64,000 nucleotides of DNA from Cudoniella acicularis (taxonomy: Eukaryota; Ascomycota; Leotiomycetes; Helotiales; Helotiaceae): contig JAAMPI010000077.1 of the NCBI GenBank assembly GCA_013054445.1, positions 1 to 64,000 of the forward strand, given 5' to 3'. Below, in pieces: positions 45,750 through 59,526 of this stretch; position 1 is the stretch's first letter; each line of letters opens with the position of its first letter. The position numbers and the translations under genes are program-made. The notes beneath the pieces were generated by a model, which ran no database searches, was not told where the DNA came from, and saw only the letters and a list, made by a program, of their open reading frames with translations.

Positions 45750-48700
45750 ATGCGTCTCATCAACACGTCCAACCTTGAAATACACGAGTTCTTCGGCGAT
45801 AAGATCCCCCACTATGCAATTCTATCACATCGATGGGAGACCGAAGAAGTCACGTTCCAAGATCTTCAAGAAGGGAAAGGTGCCCAAATGCGGGGATGGG
45901 ATAAGATCTCAGGCTGCTGCGCGCGCGCCGCTCTTGATGGCTGGCTATATGTTGTGAGTACATAAAATTATGTTGACAGGACATCTGGGGACTAACCGCC
46001 CTATGGTGGATTGATTCTTGCTGTATAGACAAAACTAGCAGCGCCGAACTTTCGGAAGCCATCAACTCCATGTTCGAGTGGTACCGTGCTGCTGACACTT
46101 GTTATGCCTATTTGTCAGATGTTCTCACAGCACAAGAGAATCCGTTGGACGAACACTCGGACTTCCGGCAGAGCAAATGGTTCAGCCGAGGATGGACGCT
46201 GCAAGAACTTCTTGCTCCTCGCGAAGTCAGGTTTTTTGACCGAGATTGGAAGGAAATCGGAACAAAATCGGGTCTTAAGGACTTGATTCAGTCCATTACT
46301 GGGATCACTCACTTATTTGACTACAGGGAAGCTAGCGTGGCTCAACAGCTCTCCTGGGCCTCGGCAAGGGAGACGACTAGGCTGGAAGATCAAGCATACT
46401 GCCTTCTAGGGCTGTTTAATGTCAATATGCCTTTGCTCTACGGAGAAGGGTCAGCAGCTTTCCAACGACTCCAACTAGAAATCCTAGGCAAAACGGACGA
46501 TGACTCAATCTTTGCCTGGGAAGGGCCTGGTGAAGGAGGCCTTCTAGCAAGTTCCCCGAAGTTATTTCGAGGTGCGCACGATGTTGTCGTGATGAAATTG
46601 GATCCCGAAAGGCCCCCAGTCACCATCACAAGCAAAGGGGTAGGCTTGGAATTTCTCTTAATGTTTCCTGACCGGCTGGAGTGGATACATGGAGCAGAGA
46701 AAAAGAAGAGAGTCGCTGCCCCTATGAATTGCAAACGACTATCTCCAATGGCGGTGGGGTCGGAACCGGACCTTCATGTGGGCTTGGTTCTTTATCGAGA
46801 GGCTGAGAATGCGATCTGGAGAAGAGAAAACCGACTTTTGCCAGTCGCGGCTACGAATCTAGATTTTTCACAATCCAAGAGGACTCTTGTGTACGTTCCA
46901 CAGAGTCCTCTTGAAGCCGAAAACCGCGATCTTCCTACTGAAAAGCGATTCCGTCAGCCGTTGTTAAGAACCATCGATTGGCGCAGACAACTTTGTCAAT
47001 TCCTCAACCTCGGCTTCGAGTCAACGGATGAGGCATTGATAGAAGCGCTTGAAAGTGCCTCCGAGAAACTGGAAGAGCTAGAGAGACTTACTGCTGTTGA
47101 AGACGATCCTCGTGATCTTGTTCCCAGGTACCAAGTGATTCATAGAGTAAGGTGCGCCAACGACCGTCAGGTCCAGCGATACGTCAAAGAACCCTTCGCT
47201 GTCAAAAGTGGGCAGCAAGGCTATCACTTGCGGTCAACCGAATCGATCCTTGATTTTGACCTCTATCTTGAACGAAACAAAGCTATATCTTTTGTAGTCT
47301 ACAAAGACTATCGCTGCTGTGACCCGCAGCCTCAACTACGCCGTCCACACAAGACTTGGGTGCCGGAAGCTTCAACCATGTTGATCGTTGAGGGAGTTTT
47401 TATGGTTTCGCCAGTATTATGCTCTGCGTTGAAGAATTTGGCTGATGAAATACTGTTTAACCTTCCGCACCCTAACTTCTCAGACGTTGGGACTGAGTTT
47501 CAGGCGCCATATCTGTGGTGGTTTTGTACTCGCGATGAGATCGCTGAAGCATTAAAATCTCTCCAAGGAGATCAAAAACATCATGCGTCTGTTTTTGCGC
47601 AGTACTTGAGAGATCATTTTGAGACTACGTGGTCAACAGTGGATTATTTGCTTTCTAGTGGTTGGATAAGTGCAGAATACATAGACTATCTTTATGTAGG
47701 TCTACTCTTAATTTTGAGTTGTGGTCTTCTGACTTGATCAAGGCGCCCAACACCATTCTCGTTAAAAGATCCGACAACGAACGATTTGGACAACAGCAAG
47801 CATATCTCGCGAAGTCTTACCTGTCGACCGAGGGTAGGAACAAAAGTCAACACCCCGAAAGTGCTCGTCCCGCCGATTTTGCAGGGTTTATAGAAGGGGA
47901 ATCGTGGACGTTCAATGGAACCTTTCAGAACGTAGTTGAGCATCTTCCCATCGGCAGCTTACCCTCCATGACAGAAGAGTTTAAAATAACAGATCTAAAT
48001 TTATATCCCATCAAGTATGCCGAGCCTGGGTTGGAGTCTACTCTTAAAGAGAGAGGGGAGAAGTTTTGGACATACCGCTCGAAAATGTATGTCTCTTATA
48101 GCGACGAAGAAGACGACGATAGCTACGAAATCCAAAGTAATGTATATAATATGTCATTAGCAACTTTTGGACACAACTTACTTGAAGGCAGATGAGTTCC
48201 AGATTTATGATAGACTCCGCTACATACAAGGCAATGCATCCGAGTCATTCAACTGACCAAATCAAAGAACGAGATGACCTTGGACCTAAAAAAATGGAAG
48301 AGGATTATCCTCCCTTAAAAGAAAGTTTCATACTATGTCTTCCAGGCACCATTCCAGGGTTCGACATGAACAAGAAACTTTGGAGTACGAAGTCATGGGT
48401 CATTTCAATCAAAATATATTTAGTACTGACTGTTCGTGTCTAGCAACATTGGATGTTACCCGGATCAAGCCAATCGTCTGGGATGATGGGATTTTCCAAT
48501 CACTAGTGATTGATCGGCGAGCAAAGGAGCTCATTGCCGCACTCATAACGAACCGGATTGACGCAGAAAAGGGTGCTGATGTTGTGGCTGGAAAGGGAAA
48601 TGGTCTCGTCTTTCTGCTTCACGGGTATGGAGGCTGATTAATTGGCTCAAAGTGTTCAAGTGCTAATAGTGAATCTAGTGCGCCAGGGACTGGAAAATCA

Positions 48701-49613
48701 CTAACTGCTGAGAGGTAAGTTTGTAATCTCCCAATGATCCCCTGGCTGATGTCTTTTGGGCAGTGTTGCAGAGTATGCTAGGAAACCTCTATATAGATTT
48801 ACTTCTGGGGAGCTAGGAACAGATGCTGTAGAAGCGGAAAAGGTAATCAAAAACGTCTATCACAGTATGATAAAAGAATACAGGCTCTAGCTTACATTCT
48901 CTAGTATCTGGATAGCGTTTTGTTTCTCGGGAAAACTTGGGATTGTGGTTGGTTACACCCCTAGTGACGGAATGTATTAAATACTAATATTACATAACTA
49001 CACAGTGGTTCTTTTGGACGAAGCGGACGACCTTCTTGAACAACGCAGGGTTTTCGATATGAAAAGAAATTCTATAATCTCAAGTTTGTGAACAAGATAC
49101 GGACCTTCCACCATCAAACTAATACTTCGATAGTTTTTCTAAGAGTCTTAGAATACTATAATGGTATAAGTCCCAATAATAGCTCTAGAAAATTGTTGAC
49201 GGTCTCAAACAGGCATATTGATCATGACGAGCAACCGGGTCGGGACATTCGACGAAGCCCTCAGATCTCGAATCAATCTCACCCTAAGCTACCCGCCACT
49301 AGACAAAAGCCTACGACTGAAAATATGGGAAATTTTTATCCTCCGACTCGATAGGACTGGGTCCCACACCAAATCAAAGGAAATACGGGAAAGGTTGCCG
49401 CAGCTTGCGGAGGCTACCATGAACGGTCGCCAGATCCGGAATACCATTTCCACGGCGAGACAGTTGGCTATGTACCGCAGAGAACCGATGGGGTATGATC
49501 ATCTCAATGCGGTTATTGAAGAGACGGGGAAATTCGAAACATACTTAGAAGAGAGTAGGGGGTTTACTTTTGAGGAGGCTGCGAGAATGGATAGCTTCAG
49601 AAAAGACGACTAG
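45750..49613 (+). CDS. HET domain fused to DUF7025-type and AAA+ ATPase
   Basis: Exons: 45750-45953, 46007-47695, 47743-48141, 48192-48384, 48444-48624, 48679-48714, 48764-48842, 48905-48947, 49006-49083, 49134-49163, 49213-49613; all phases agree, 1110 residues. N-terminal HET signature: YAILSHRWE (22-30), WIDSCCIDK (69-77), SRGWTLQELLAP (128-139), then QAYCLLGLFNVNMPLLYGEG and DDSIFAWEGPGEGGLLASSP. From about 430 to 760 follows the N-terminal domain of fungal AAA proteins (PRYQVIHRVRC, FVVYKDYRC, FQAPYLWWF, GWISAEYIDYLYAPN). Then comes an AAA+ core: Walker A GAPGTGKS (889-896), Walker B VVLLDEAD (942-949), sensor LIMTSNR and arginine-finger region EALRSR. HET domains trigger incompatibility cell death. 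The fusion lies inside exon 2. The first intron's expected acceptor reads GG, so expression may be impaired. Confidence 0.85.
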
Positions 49614-52600
49614 TTCGGAGAGCAGTAGAGTCCAAGTGGGGCTGTATTGAGAGATTTGGTTATAGTTGTTCTAATTACAGGAAACTAGCTTTTATTTGCT
49701 AGTGTAGTCACTTGGACTCGGTAACTTCTCCGCTTCTAGTATACGAATGTATAACCAGTCGAGTAAAGTAGAGATTTGGTCTTGTTATAGAGTGCATATC
49801 TATCTGGAAAATTTTTAAACTATGGAAGAGTTAAAGGTATGTCTATGCTCCAGAAGGCATGAAAGAATCATGGGGCTGCCGCAGAGATTAATGAGAGTCG
49901 GTTTGCGCTATTCCTAACATAGAGGGTGAAAGTTTTCGTTATTGACTCGCGGTATAGAGAGACTTACTATCTTAAGTAACTACATTACTCAATTATTCAC
50001 AGTTATAGAAATATTTAGAAAGCCAATAGCCCTACTAATCTTTTCATCTCATTTATATTCTAAAGGTTTAAGTATCGCGCACACCGACTTTCGTCAATCT
50101 ATACGGTACTTGTGAGACTGATTAAGTAGACATCGAGAGAGACCATAACAGAAGTGGACAAAGTTGATCCTCAGCTCAATAACACTGCAACTGAAAATCC
50201 TCGTGCTATTGTGATAGACCCTTGCCGTGGAAATGGAGATACCTCTGTGCGTTCATGAGTAAGTTGATCAGCAGAAAACAACATACCTTTTGGTCTGACA
50301 GCCTGCTATGCTTCTTCTCCTTTACCTTAGTTTTCTCCAATCTCAACACGGTGCTCTACATAAACGCCAGTGAACGGGTCCCGGAACCAGACTTTTGCAT
50401 TGGCGTCACCCCTCAGTAATCGCCACAGTCTCCTTGCATATATTCTTTGATTATAGCCTGTACGAAAAGCTTTTTAGTAGGAAGCTCCCTGCGGAGAGAA
50501 GACACTATGCGAATATTCTAGTCGGTGAAGAATCGACTGTTGCTGGTGTTGAGTTCGACTTGGTCTTCTTTTCAGCAGATCCGTTTCGCAGAATTTCTGC
50601 TGGAGCTGTCGAAGACATCTTGATAACTTTAGTGCTTCCTTTTTGTGCGGAAACGGGGCGTGGAGGTGTTTTTTGGATGGAGTGAAGTTGCAGATTCTTG
50701 TCGGGGGTCGAAGGTGAAATCGTCAGGCGAAAGTGTTGAGGCGAAGAGTACCAGGACCAAGACAGTGAGGACGTCGGACGAAACCAAGATATGAGTTATT
50801 TTGAAGCTATTAGACTCTTGGTAGTGTCAGTTGCTAGCTGTTGAGTTTATTTTGGGTGTTAGGAATCCGGGATGGGACGTGGTACCGTGGAAGCCAGGAG
50901 GAGGTTAAAAGTTAATGTTGGGAGAAGAGGTTTGAGGAAGAGCTATTTATGACCAGTGAAGTCAAAGTATGCGGGGAAAGTCCTAGTCTGACCAGGGGTC
51001 TCGTCCACAAAGGTGAAAAGGGAGTCACTTTATTATATGAAAGTGATGTGGTAGAGAAAGGAGGACGTTCGTTTACTAGATATCTTAGGAAGGTCATTAT
51101 GAAATGTCAGAAGTAAACTTTACAGTCATGAGAAAGGCGTCAAGAACACATAAAGTACATGTAGAGAATGCTGAGTTAGCTGACGTAAACAGATAAGGCA
51201 GAAGTGGCAGCTTTGGAAAAGGGAAATTCATTGCTGTAATAACATATGATATTCACTAATACATAGCTGTATACTCACAGCTTGAGATGTGTTCAATAGC
51301 GCGGCATGTATTGAGCATTGTTTTGGGTCAAGCACGAAGGGGGAGAAGCACGTGCCCCTGCCATTGCAAAAGAGGGCATTGTCGGCTGGAACAATGCACC
51401 TTTTGGGTAAAACAGATCTTAGCTAAGCTGGCCTTTTTGTTTAGTTCTATCACTATCATACTGATATATATTAGGTGATGGAGAAATGTGAGTCACCAGC
51501 GGGAGTTATGTCATCAACTGCTACCTCCCTGGTTAATGAGGCCAGCTAGATATACGGTTCACTTCAAAATTTCAAAATTTCAGAAACTCAAAAACATCTA
51601 AACAAACTAAAGTCTGGCATTTCAGATGCTTTGAAGCAACCATTATAATTGCGTTCAGTTCCTTGAGTAAATAACTCGTTGATATTTTTCTTTTTTTGAA
51701 GTGACTTGGCCGCAAATATTCAAGGTTGAGGTTGCACCCAGTTCAAGAGGTTGATAGCCCAATCTCATCTTTATCGTAAATTGCGCACAACTTTACTTTT
51801 AAATCTATATTGCTCTTTTATTCTTACTTGTGCGTCTCTAAGTTTATCAAAATAGACACAGACTATTCGAAATTCCAAGAAAGTTTTAAAATACTATAAT
51901 TTTTATTTTTATAAACCATTTATAAAACAAACTTACGCACCAACAAGCATTCACAAGTAAATCACAAACGCTACATATTTCTTTCAAAAAATAAATTTTT
52001 AATAAATGAAATCATCGCCAGCATTAGCGCCCCAGCGTTGACTTTCTTACCTAGTTAACTCGTAAGCGATTCTAGGGCACTTCCAAGCTTTCCATCGCTA
52101 ATTTACAGCGAGTCGCACACTGACTTTCAGCGCTCCATCACTATATCAAGATCCATCAATTATCAAACGCAGATCCAGAAATAGAATTTGCCAAGCAGAG
52201 CTTCCCACCTGTCCGCTATTCTCACCCTCACCCTCACCTAACAAACACCCCAGAAAAAGTAACAAATAATTTAGAAACAACTCTAGAATCCTAATAAATT
52301 TTGAATCAAACCCCTCAATCTCGCAACCTCCCTTTCACCCTTCTACCGTGGAACCAATTCCTTTTTTTTCTCTTTCAAAAAGTCTAGACCTCACCTCACC
52401 TGTCCGGTAGTGTCGCCGCTGCAGTGTCAAGCTAAAATAGTTCCCTCCGGTCTCCAGGTGCTTGGTGAAACACTTTAATTTTAAGTTAATTCTGACTAGA
52501 AAAGCGAAAGCGGGTTTTGCTTGCCGTGGGTGGTTCCCGCCACTGCTTCGTCGGTCTCTTGCTCTGATGTTGATGTTGATGTTGAGTGAGTGAGTGAGGA

Positions 52601-53148
52601 GAAGTAAAGAGGGACAAGTAAGAGATATAAACCCGTGGAAATAAAGTGCGAGGAGAATTAAGGAAAAGAGGAACGTGGTTGGGTGAGTGAGTGAGAATGT
52701 GAATTATAAGGAAACAGGTGGATGAGTCGTCTGTGGTGAGATGTTTATCTCCGAATAAAAAATGAGAGGCCACAAAGGTGAAATATGGGTGTGGTGATGA
52801 AGGACTTGGCGCTGACCCCTCGGGTGGCGGGGTCACTGAAGCCTGTTAACCGCACGTAATCTTCTACGCAAAAAGCTTCCACAAAGCAATATGCAGTCCA
52901 ACGCGTTCAATATTAAAGACTAAAGCTAAGCTATTGTAGCTGTCCATCAAAGCCATCTTCAAAAGATAATTTATAAATAGCCCTATCCGTTTTTTTCTCC
53001 CACCCACATCTTCCAAGTTACTTTGCATTGCAAACATCTGCCGTAGTAAAATAGAACCTTGGTATCATTTCGTTTCAGCAAACACCGTCCATCCGTCCCA
53101 TCATATCGAAGCAAAACGCGAAAGAACAAAGTGTAAGAGGCCTGTCGT
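49614..53148. other. Gene-poor region, no supported gene
   Basis: Two small islands look weakly coding: about 50137-50258 (a 34-codon frame containing AIVIDPCRGNGDTSV) and 50395-50685 (96 codons starting from TTG). Neither has a complete structure or recognised family. AT-rich stretches lie at 51500-52020. A GATGTT/GAGT microsatellite lies near 52566-52597. Confidence 0.45.
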
Positions 53149-54112
53149 TTAGACGGTCTCGCGCTCGGTCTTGGTGACGGGTTTCCGCTCACGGCCCTTG
53201 TCAGACCATGGGAAATGCGCGACAGGTATAACGAAGAAGGAGTTGCTAGAAAAGCTTATTAGTAGTGAATACTAAAGATGTAGAGAATGTAGACATACCT
53301 GTCGTCTGCGATACCAGCGAAGGCATTATACCACGCTAAGAATGCGGCAAAAAGACCGAAATATCCACCTCCGTTGATAAGTTTGATATTTAAAGCTCCT
53401 TCTGCTGATGCGTACAAATGCCCGAGCGCCAATAGTAAGAAGGCGATATCGAGGGTGAAGAAGAGCATGAAGAAAGCGACAGTGGAGCGGAGTGTGCAAA
53501 GCAGCAGTATTGTTGTAAATATGAACCAGCCCATCAAGAAATATCCGAATGCGTTGTTGAAGTCATTTACATTAGCACCTGTCGCTTTACCGGTAGCATC
53601 TGTTGTCGCGTAGGCGGCTACAATGTCGAAGCCACCAGGAGTGAGAACAATAGCGAAAGAGAGCCAGAATCCACCATATGAAGAGAGAGCGGTAGCACCG
53701 AAGGTGTTTCCAACAGCCATTTCCCTGAGAATATTAGAACGCGTTCGCTTTCCCGAGTAAGAATCTCGACTTACCACATGCCAGCGAGAAGTTGAATAAG
53801 ACCACCATATCCAAATGCCAAAGCAACCACGACGTTGGGCTCGGTCACACCTCGTGTTCCAACGTTGATGAGGGACAGGACGAAGGTAGTCAGGGCGAAG
53901 GCACTCAATCCCAGAGGAGCTGGGTTGGCGAACTTTCGGTGGTCCGTTGGCCTGTAGAGACCTGGCTGGTACTCTCCACCGAAGGCAGGTAGACGCGCCG
54001 AATCGGTGGTGTTGATGTGCGCGAGGGGGTTTCCGCCATACGTGCGCTGTGTGCCATTGGGCTCACTGTGATCGTGGATAGAGGTCTCCTTGACGGGATC
54101 GGTGGACGCCAT
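53149..54112 (-). CDS. GPR1/FUN34/YaaH family acetate transporter
   Basis: Exons 54112-53775, 53724-53299 and 53245-53149 (introns 50 and 53 nt) give 286 residues in phase. The family carries acetate/succinate or ammonium-linked transport at the plasma membrane; yeast Ady2/Ato1 is the best-known member. The signature [11 protein letters not shown] follows a cytosolic N-terminus of about 70 residues (start [11 protein letters not shown]). Six hydrophobic segments follow: [95 protein letters not shown]. The end ([20 protein letters not shown]) is also typical. Carbon-source control is likely from family knowledge, but no operator was identified here. Confidence 0.9.
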
Positions 54113-57100
54113 CTTGTTTCTTGTTTCTATCTTGAAAGTTTCCTTTTAAGCAAGCACAATTCGATAAACCCGCTCGACGTTTATATGCTTGAGGAAAGGA
54201 GAGATTGCCGCCGGATGCTTCTATTAGAGAGTGAATGGATGTCAGTGGGTAAGTCCGATTTCTGTGAATGGGGAGGGGGACTCGAGGCTATATAGGACAT
54301 GGCATACCTAAGCATGGAGGACTACCAAGGTACTAGGTAGGAGTCTAGGGCAGACGGATGATGGGGTAGCTCAATCATGCAGTCCGGGGTTGCTCTTTCC
54401 TACCGTGTGTTTCCCAGCAGTGGACATGCAGGCTCTGGGGAGGTCAATTGGAGCGTAGCGCAGAGTCGTTTCTAATCGGGATATATGTCCAGAGGGGGAC
54501 TCCATTGGGCCTCCATTCAAAATGGGTCACCACGGATCCGCCCCAGACAAATCAACACGGGGAGACGCGACCAGGCGACCTCCATCATCCAAGTACGGAG
54601 TACCGGGGTGGGTTAAGGCTGTTGTTGGTGTTCTTACCGGAGTAGCAGGAAGCGAGTGGTAGCGAGGGAAAGAGCAAGGGAGAGTGGAAGGGGGGTGCTA
54701 GCTAGCCAGAGCTCAGAGCTCCTCGTCTAGCTCGAATCTGGTTCGGCGACGTGCCGTACCAAACATCAATCGGCATGGGACCCTACCTGTCTTGCCTGCT
54801 TGTCATCTTCGCCGGGCTGCTTCAAATCTACCGTATTTTAGCAGAGACGCCCGCGTTAGCACTTCATCTCCGTGCGTTCTCTCCATCTGTCCTGCCGAGT
54901 CACGGATGAGACCGCTCCTGTGACTTTTGTCAAGCCGTCGTCGACACTCGCACGATATTTACTGCGCCTCGGGAGTCCCGACGCCCATCGTCTGAGGGCA
55001 TACGCCTTTGCACAAGGGATCCAGATCTTCGGATTGACGGCCGCCTCGCACTGACGGCGGAATCTGTGCGAAACGCCAAATAGAAGCTGTGGAAGCTTCG
55101 TCGTCACGGACGAAAAGATTCAGATCAATGACTAGTGCCAACTCGTCATCTGTATGGCTAGAGCAATGTCATCGTGTCATCCGGGGCTCCAGGGCCAGCA
55201 AGCAAAGCCAATCTTGGGCAAGCAGCCGGTGAAATTGGCCTAGGCAATTGGCCGAGTTCAAAGGCCCGGCGATATATGCAGGTCAAATGTCATCCCAGAT
55301 TCACGAGAATGGCGACAAAATGTGGACCTGCAAGCCATTGCGCTTATCTGCTTGGGGTATCATAATGGCTTCGGCCCGGGTTATTGTTTTTTCCGCCTCA
55401 GCCTAATCCAACCTCCTTCCACACCGAACGCCAAAACACCACACATCAGCAGCGGCTGCAGTGCTGCACAGCGAAAAAAAATCAAGTTCAGATGGCACTC
55501 GCTGGCTGCTACGGGTCCATTGGTACACGGTACACGGTACACGAATACATGAAGTGCTGTATCCTCGCTGTGGCGTGGTGGCCGAGAGACCCGGGAGGAC
55601 GGCCGTGCAAACTTCATAGATCGAACCTATGTGAGACTTGGCGCCCCAACAAGGGAACATTTTTCAGCCTGTGCACCGCTGACAGCCTGTACATTGGTCC
55701 ATACACCCCCAAAAGCTTTAATTTCTGGGGTTCTTTGGAGCCAGTTTGCAACTCGTAAGCTAGATCCCCAAGATGGGTCGGACTCGTCTTCAAAGAGCGG
55801 GAGCTCCACTGGCCAGCCCCATCTGGTTAATCCCCGTCCGTCCACCATCCCCCACCTCCCGCAGCGTTGAGATCAACCGACGTTTACGTTCCCGGGCAAA
55901 ATCTTTCTCCCCCAATCAATCCTCACCCCCCGTATGCTCACAACAGCCTGAGTCTGGGGATTACAATTATCACTGCACTATGGTATGGCGAGTACACTTT
56001 CCATCGCTATCAACCGATATCAAAGGGTTTGAAGGGTAGGGAATAGAGCACTTGTCAGCCACCAGTGCTACAAATAAATGGACTGCCCTCTTCGATCGTC
56101 CCAAGAATACAGTCTTCAAGTCGCATAATCCCACCAACAAGCGCAGACGAGTCAAGCCAGTCACTGCTACTGATCACTTTCAGGGCATACGAGACACAGC
56201 TCAACACGGCAGTGACCCATTGGGAGAGGTGTCAGCATGCTGGCGCAGAAATGCAAAGCCAATTGATGGTCGATTGTCTGATGTTGCGGTGTATTCACTC
56301 CTCATCGGCGTCCTCGGTATGTCTTTCAAGTTTCCGCACACCAAGTCGTCCAAAACAGTCCGAATACATTTTGATTCACATGTGTGGAGATTCGCCACTT
56401 TGACCGATAGGGGTTTGCGGGGAGGGCGCTGGACAAGAGTCATGAAACACTGAGACACAACACCAAAGATCATGTCAAAATGCCTCTTCGGGCCAGGCTC
56501 AGGAATTTGCGAATTTAATTTCACAAGCGAAGTCTTTGCCGCAAATGCTTAATCCGCCCTGTGATTCCGTAATACGGTAGTTCAATGGGCCTGCAATCGC
56601 TTCTCTGCAGTGCCGGTGAAAGAGCCGCGATAAGGCTTGCATTTGGAGGGCCTCTGGCAGAGGCCCCTCTGCTCTCTTTGCAACGACTTCATAGTCCTCA
56701 AAATCTTTGAAAACACTATGCTTCCCTCTGGGTTTGACCTCGCTTCGCAGCTCAAGTCCTGTACTGTTACTGAAGTCTGACACCATAATCAACGGCAGCT
56801 CGCGTAACCGGATTGAGGTGATGCAAGCACTCTCGATGCCTGCATTTCAACGAGGATGGGTCCAAAAACGACAAACGGAGCCGGCGGTCCACCAATTGTT
56901 TGCGGGCGAGCACAGTACCAGCAAGATGAGACCAATAGAAAAGCGACCTAATGATCGTCGCAGCAACTGACCCAACTGCGACTTTGCAAATTATTTGCTG
57001 ACCGCTTCGGATGCTACAATTCTACTCTCCGCCGTGCAAACAGCTCCAATTACCAATAGTTCAATAAGCTTCACTCATCACATGTCGACCGCCTTTCCTC

Positions 57101-59526
57101 TCCGCCACACCCCACAATGCCCACAGCTACAGCAACTAACAGCGCAACTGCGAAACGCCGATGCGAAGGCCACGCGACAAGGCGCTCGCCCAGATCAGCC
57201 ACATAAGCTAACATCGGCCAAAAAGGTCCGATTCAGCCTCTGTCCCGTCCAGAACATCAGATTTCAAATTCTCTCAAAACAAACATCTTGGATCTCCCAT
57301 CGAGGATTCGACGTCCAAACGCTCGGAGATTTCGTGACCAAACAAAAGGCACCTCCCTGAACCTTCACTGGATGCCGGGTCAATGGAAGGCGTTGGAACC
57401 CGATCCACCCGGCTGAATGGAGATCGGAACGCACACAGGAACTACATGTTGGCTAAGACTTCAATATTACGACGTAAAATTATTCGTCCCTTTTTGATCT
57501 GAACCAATTTGCAGGCCGCTGACCGCAGTTGTGTATCAATCGTCAAATTCACGTAAAAGGGCCAAGTTTCTCCATGTCTCCGCAAGTGCTCGTAGACGCT
57601 CGATGTTCAACTTTGGCATCATCAGATCATGAGTGGGCCAATAGTCAGTGCCGGAGAGCTTGGCCTGGGCTTCGGTGACCATAACTCAATTTGGCACCGG
57701 CTACGCGTCGCTCTGTCCTCCGTCGGGATTGCCCCCTTTCTTGGGCTCATACGTGACGAGACCGAACCGGTTCCTAATTCGGGCACTTGCGATATGGAGA
57801 TGTTCTATTATAACGGCTTCAATAATGACTGAAAGTTTCAAAGAGGTGCGTGTTTGTTTCAATTTTGTGATGGAAACGATTTGCTGCAGATTAAACGCAC
57901 TGGCTGCAGCACCTGGACCGGCACATACCGTTGACCGAGTACCCTCTTACAGGTACCGCATATCAAAAAACGTGGTAACCAACTCTTCCCCCCGAAGCTT
58001 CACACCAACTCAAACTCCAAAGAATCCTTCTCTTCTTCGAATTCTATCAACATCAAACACGTATATCTGTTGCACAGGACTGCTTGGACAAAACAGCACT
58101 GTACCCCTCTTTAGTCGTGTCTTTCCAATTGTGCCGCTGCAGAAAATGTTGGATTTCTTTCCCGCATATCGTCCCCTGTCTTCAAGATTTTCCGGCATCT
58201 TGCACCTGCATACATCCTTTTAATCTAAATCATGTTGCAAGCAGGTGTTGATGATCCGGGAGTCTGGTACCTTGAGTGCAGACTTGGTGCATCGGTAATA
58301 TTACCATAATGTGTTATTGCGTGCAATCTTCCAGGGTTAATTATATCTGCTTTGACTATTTGAAGCTTGCAGCCTGTAGGGATGTTCTAGGGATGTATGT
58401 TGCAAGTGCTATAAGTTATCTGGGGCTGTTTGCGATAAACTATTTCGACCCTATGAGAGTTGCCGCGCTTCATATAGTATTTTCGAACCCGAGATTGGCA
58501 CCGTGCCATTACGTCTTTCTCTAGCAGTTCATCGTGTAGTGTCGTTCTATTCATTCAAGTCAAGCGCATTACGAGCCAAGTTGCCTTTTCACTTATCTAT
58601 GTTCCTCTTACTGCTCTTTCAACGCGTTATTCTTCGGCTGCGAAACTTGTTAATGTCATGATCACAGAACGGAAATTGTAGAAATTGCGCCTTCAAAAAT
58701 GACATCATGTCAAGAAAGAAGCTAATTTTATGGCAAGAGCCAAGGCACGCTTATTTCAATAGTAATGTAGAGGATAGTTCTCTTAACGCTTACAAAAAAA
58801 CGGAATCGAAACGCTCTGACTATGTTTTCTTCACTTTGTCCTTAAGTAGTTTAATCTTACTATTTCCCTGGTCTGGCCGCCCTTTTCCTACTGTTTCTAT
58901 TCTTCCCCTAGCCTTCCATTTAAGATTTCTAGGTCGTTTCTCCTTTGAATGGTCTGCTAGCCCGCTTGAAAAGACTAGATCTTGAATCGGAGTAGCGCAA
59001 GAGCATCGTGTGTAATGCATGACTCGCCAATACATATCTTAGCAGACGCTTGCGAATATTTATTGGTACTCTATATTTACGCATTGGAAATGCACTCATG
59101 AATAAACCAATCGAGTTCGTGAATACGGTTCGTAGACACATCCCGTTTTACTTATAACTCTGCCTATCATATGAAATAATTCACTTTAGAGAGACTATAG
59201 GAGGATCTACGTGTCGCGCATCAGACGACGTCGATTTTAGTGATTCGAAGTAGTTTTCTAAATAATATGACTCACCTACTGTCCTGTCAACATGTACATT
59301 CAGACCCAAGACCCACTAGAAAAAGGATAAATACCTTCCTTCTTTCTCTCCATCCCTCATCCTTCCTTTCTACATAATCCATCAAACATCCAGCATCCGA
59401 CATCCGACATCCGACATCCAACATCAACGACTCAACTAACCAGCCATCGATCCATCATTTTCTCTATCCAAAATCGACATCTCTCAATCAAGGGCCGAAT
59501 AATTTCTTCCAAGGTTACAGAATTCA
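54113..59526. other. Long gene-poor region, no supported gene
   Basis: About 5.4 kb without a convincing gene. Composition up to about 57400 is balanced and many overlapping frames exist on both strands, but none shows motifs or a consistent exon structure. The first 200 nt are the promoter of the acetate transporter. Near 59332-59420 there is a promoter-like stretch (AGGATAAATACC, then CT-rich) and a short CATCCGA repeat. Confidence 0.5.
59400..59430. repeat. Short CATCCGA tandem repeat
   Basis: Four 7-bp units (CATCCGA three times, then CATCCAA) in the CT-rich leader of the possible gene at 59527. Confidence 0.6.

Noticed and set aside
55580..55640. tRNA-like T-arm on the minus strand (CATAG..CTATG around GTTCGAT)
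   Set aside because: The loop register is off by one and no acceptor, anticodon or D arm can be folded around it.
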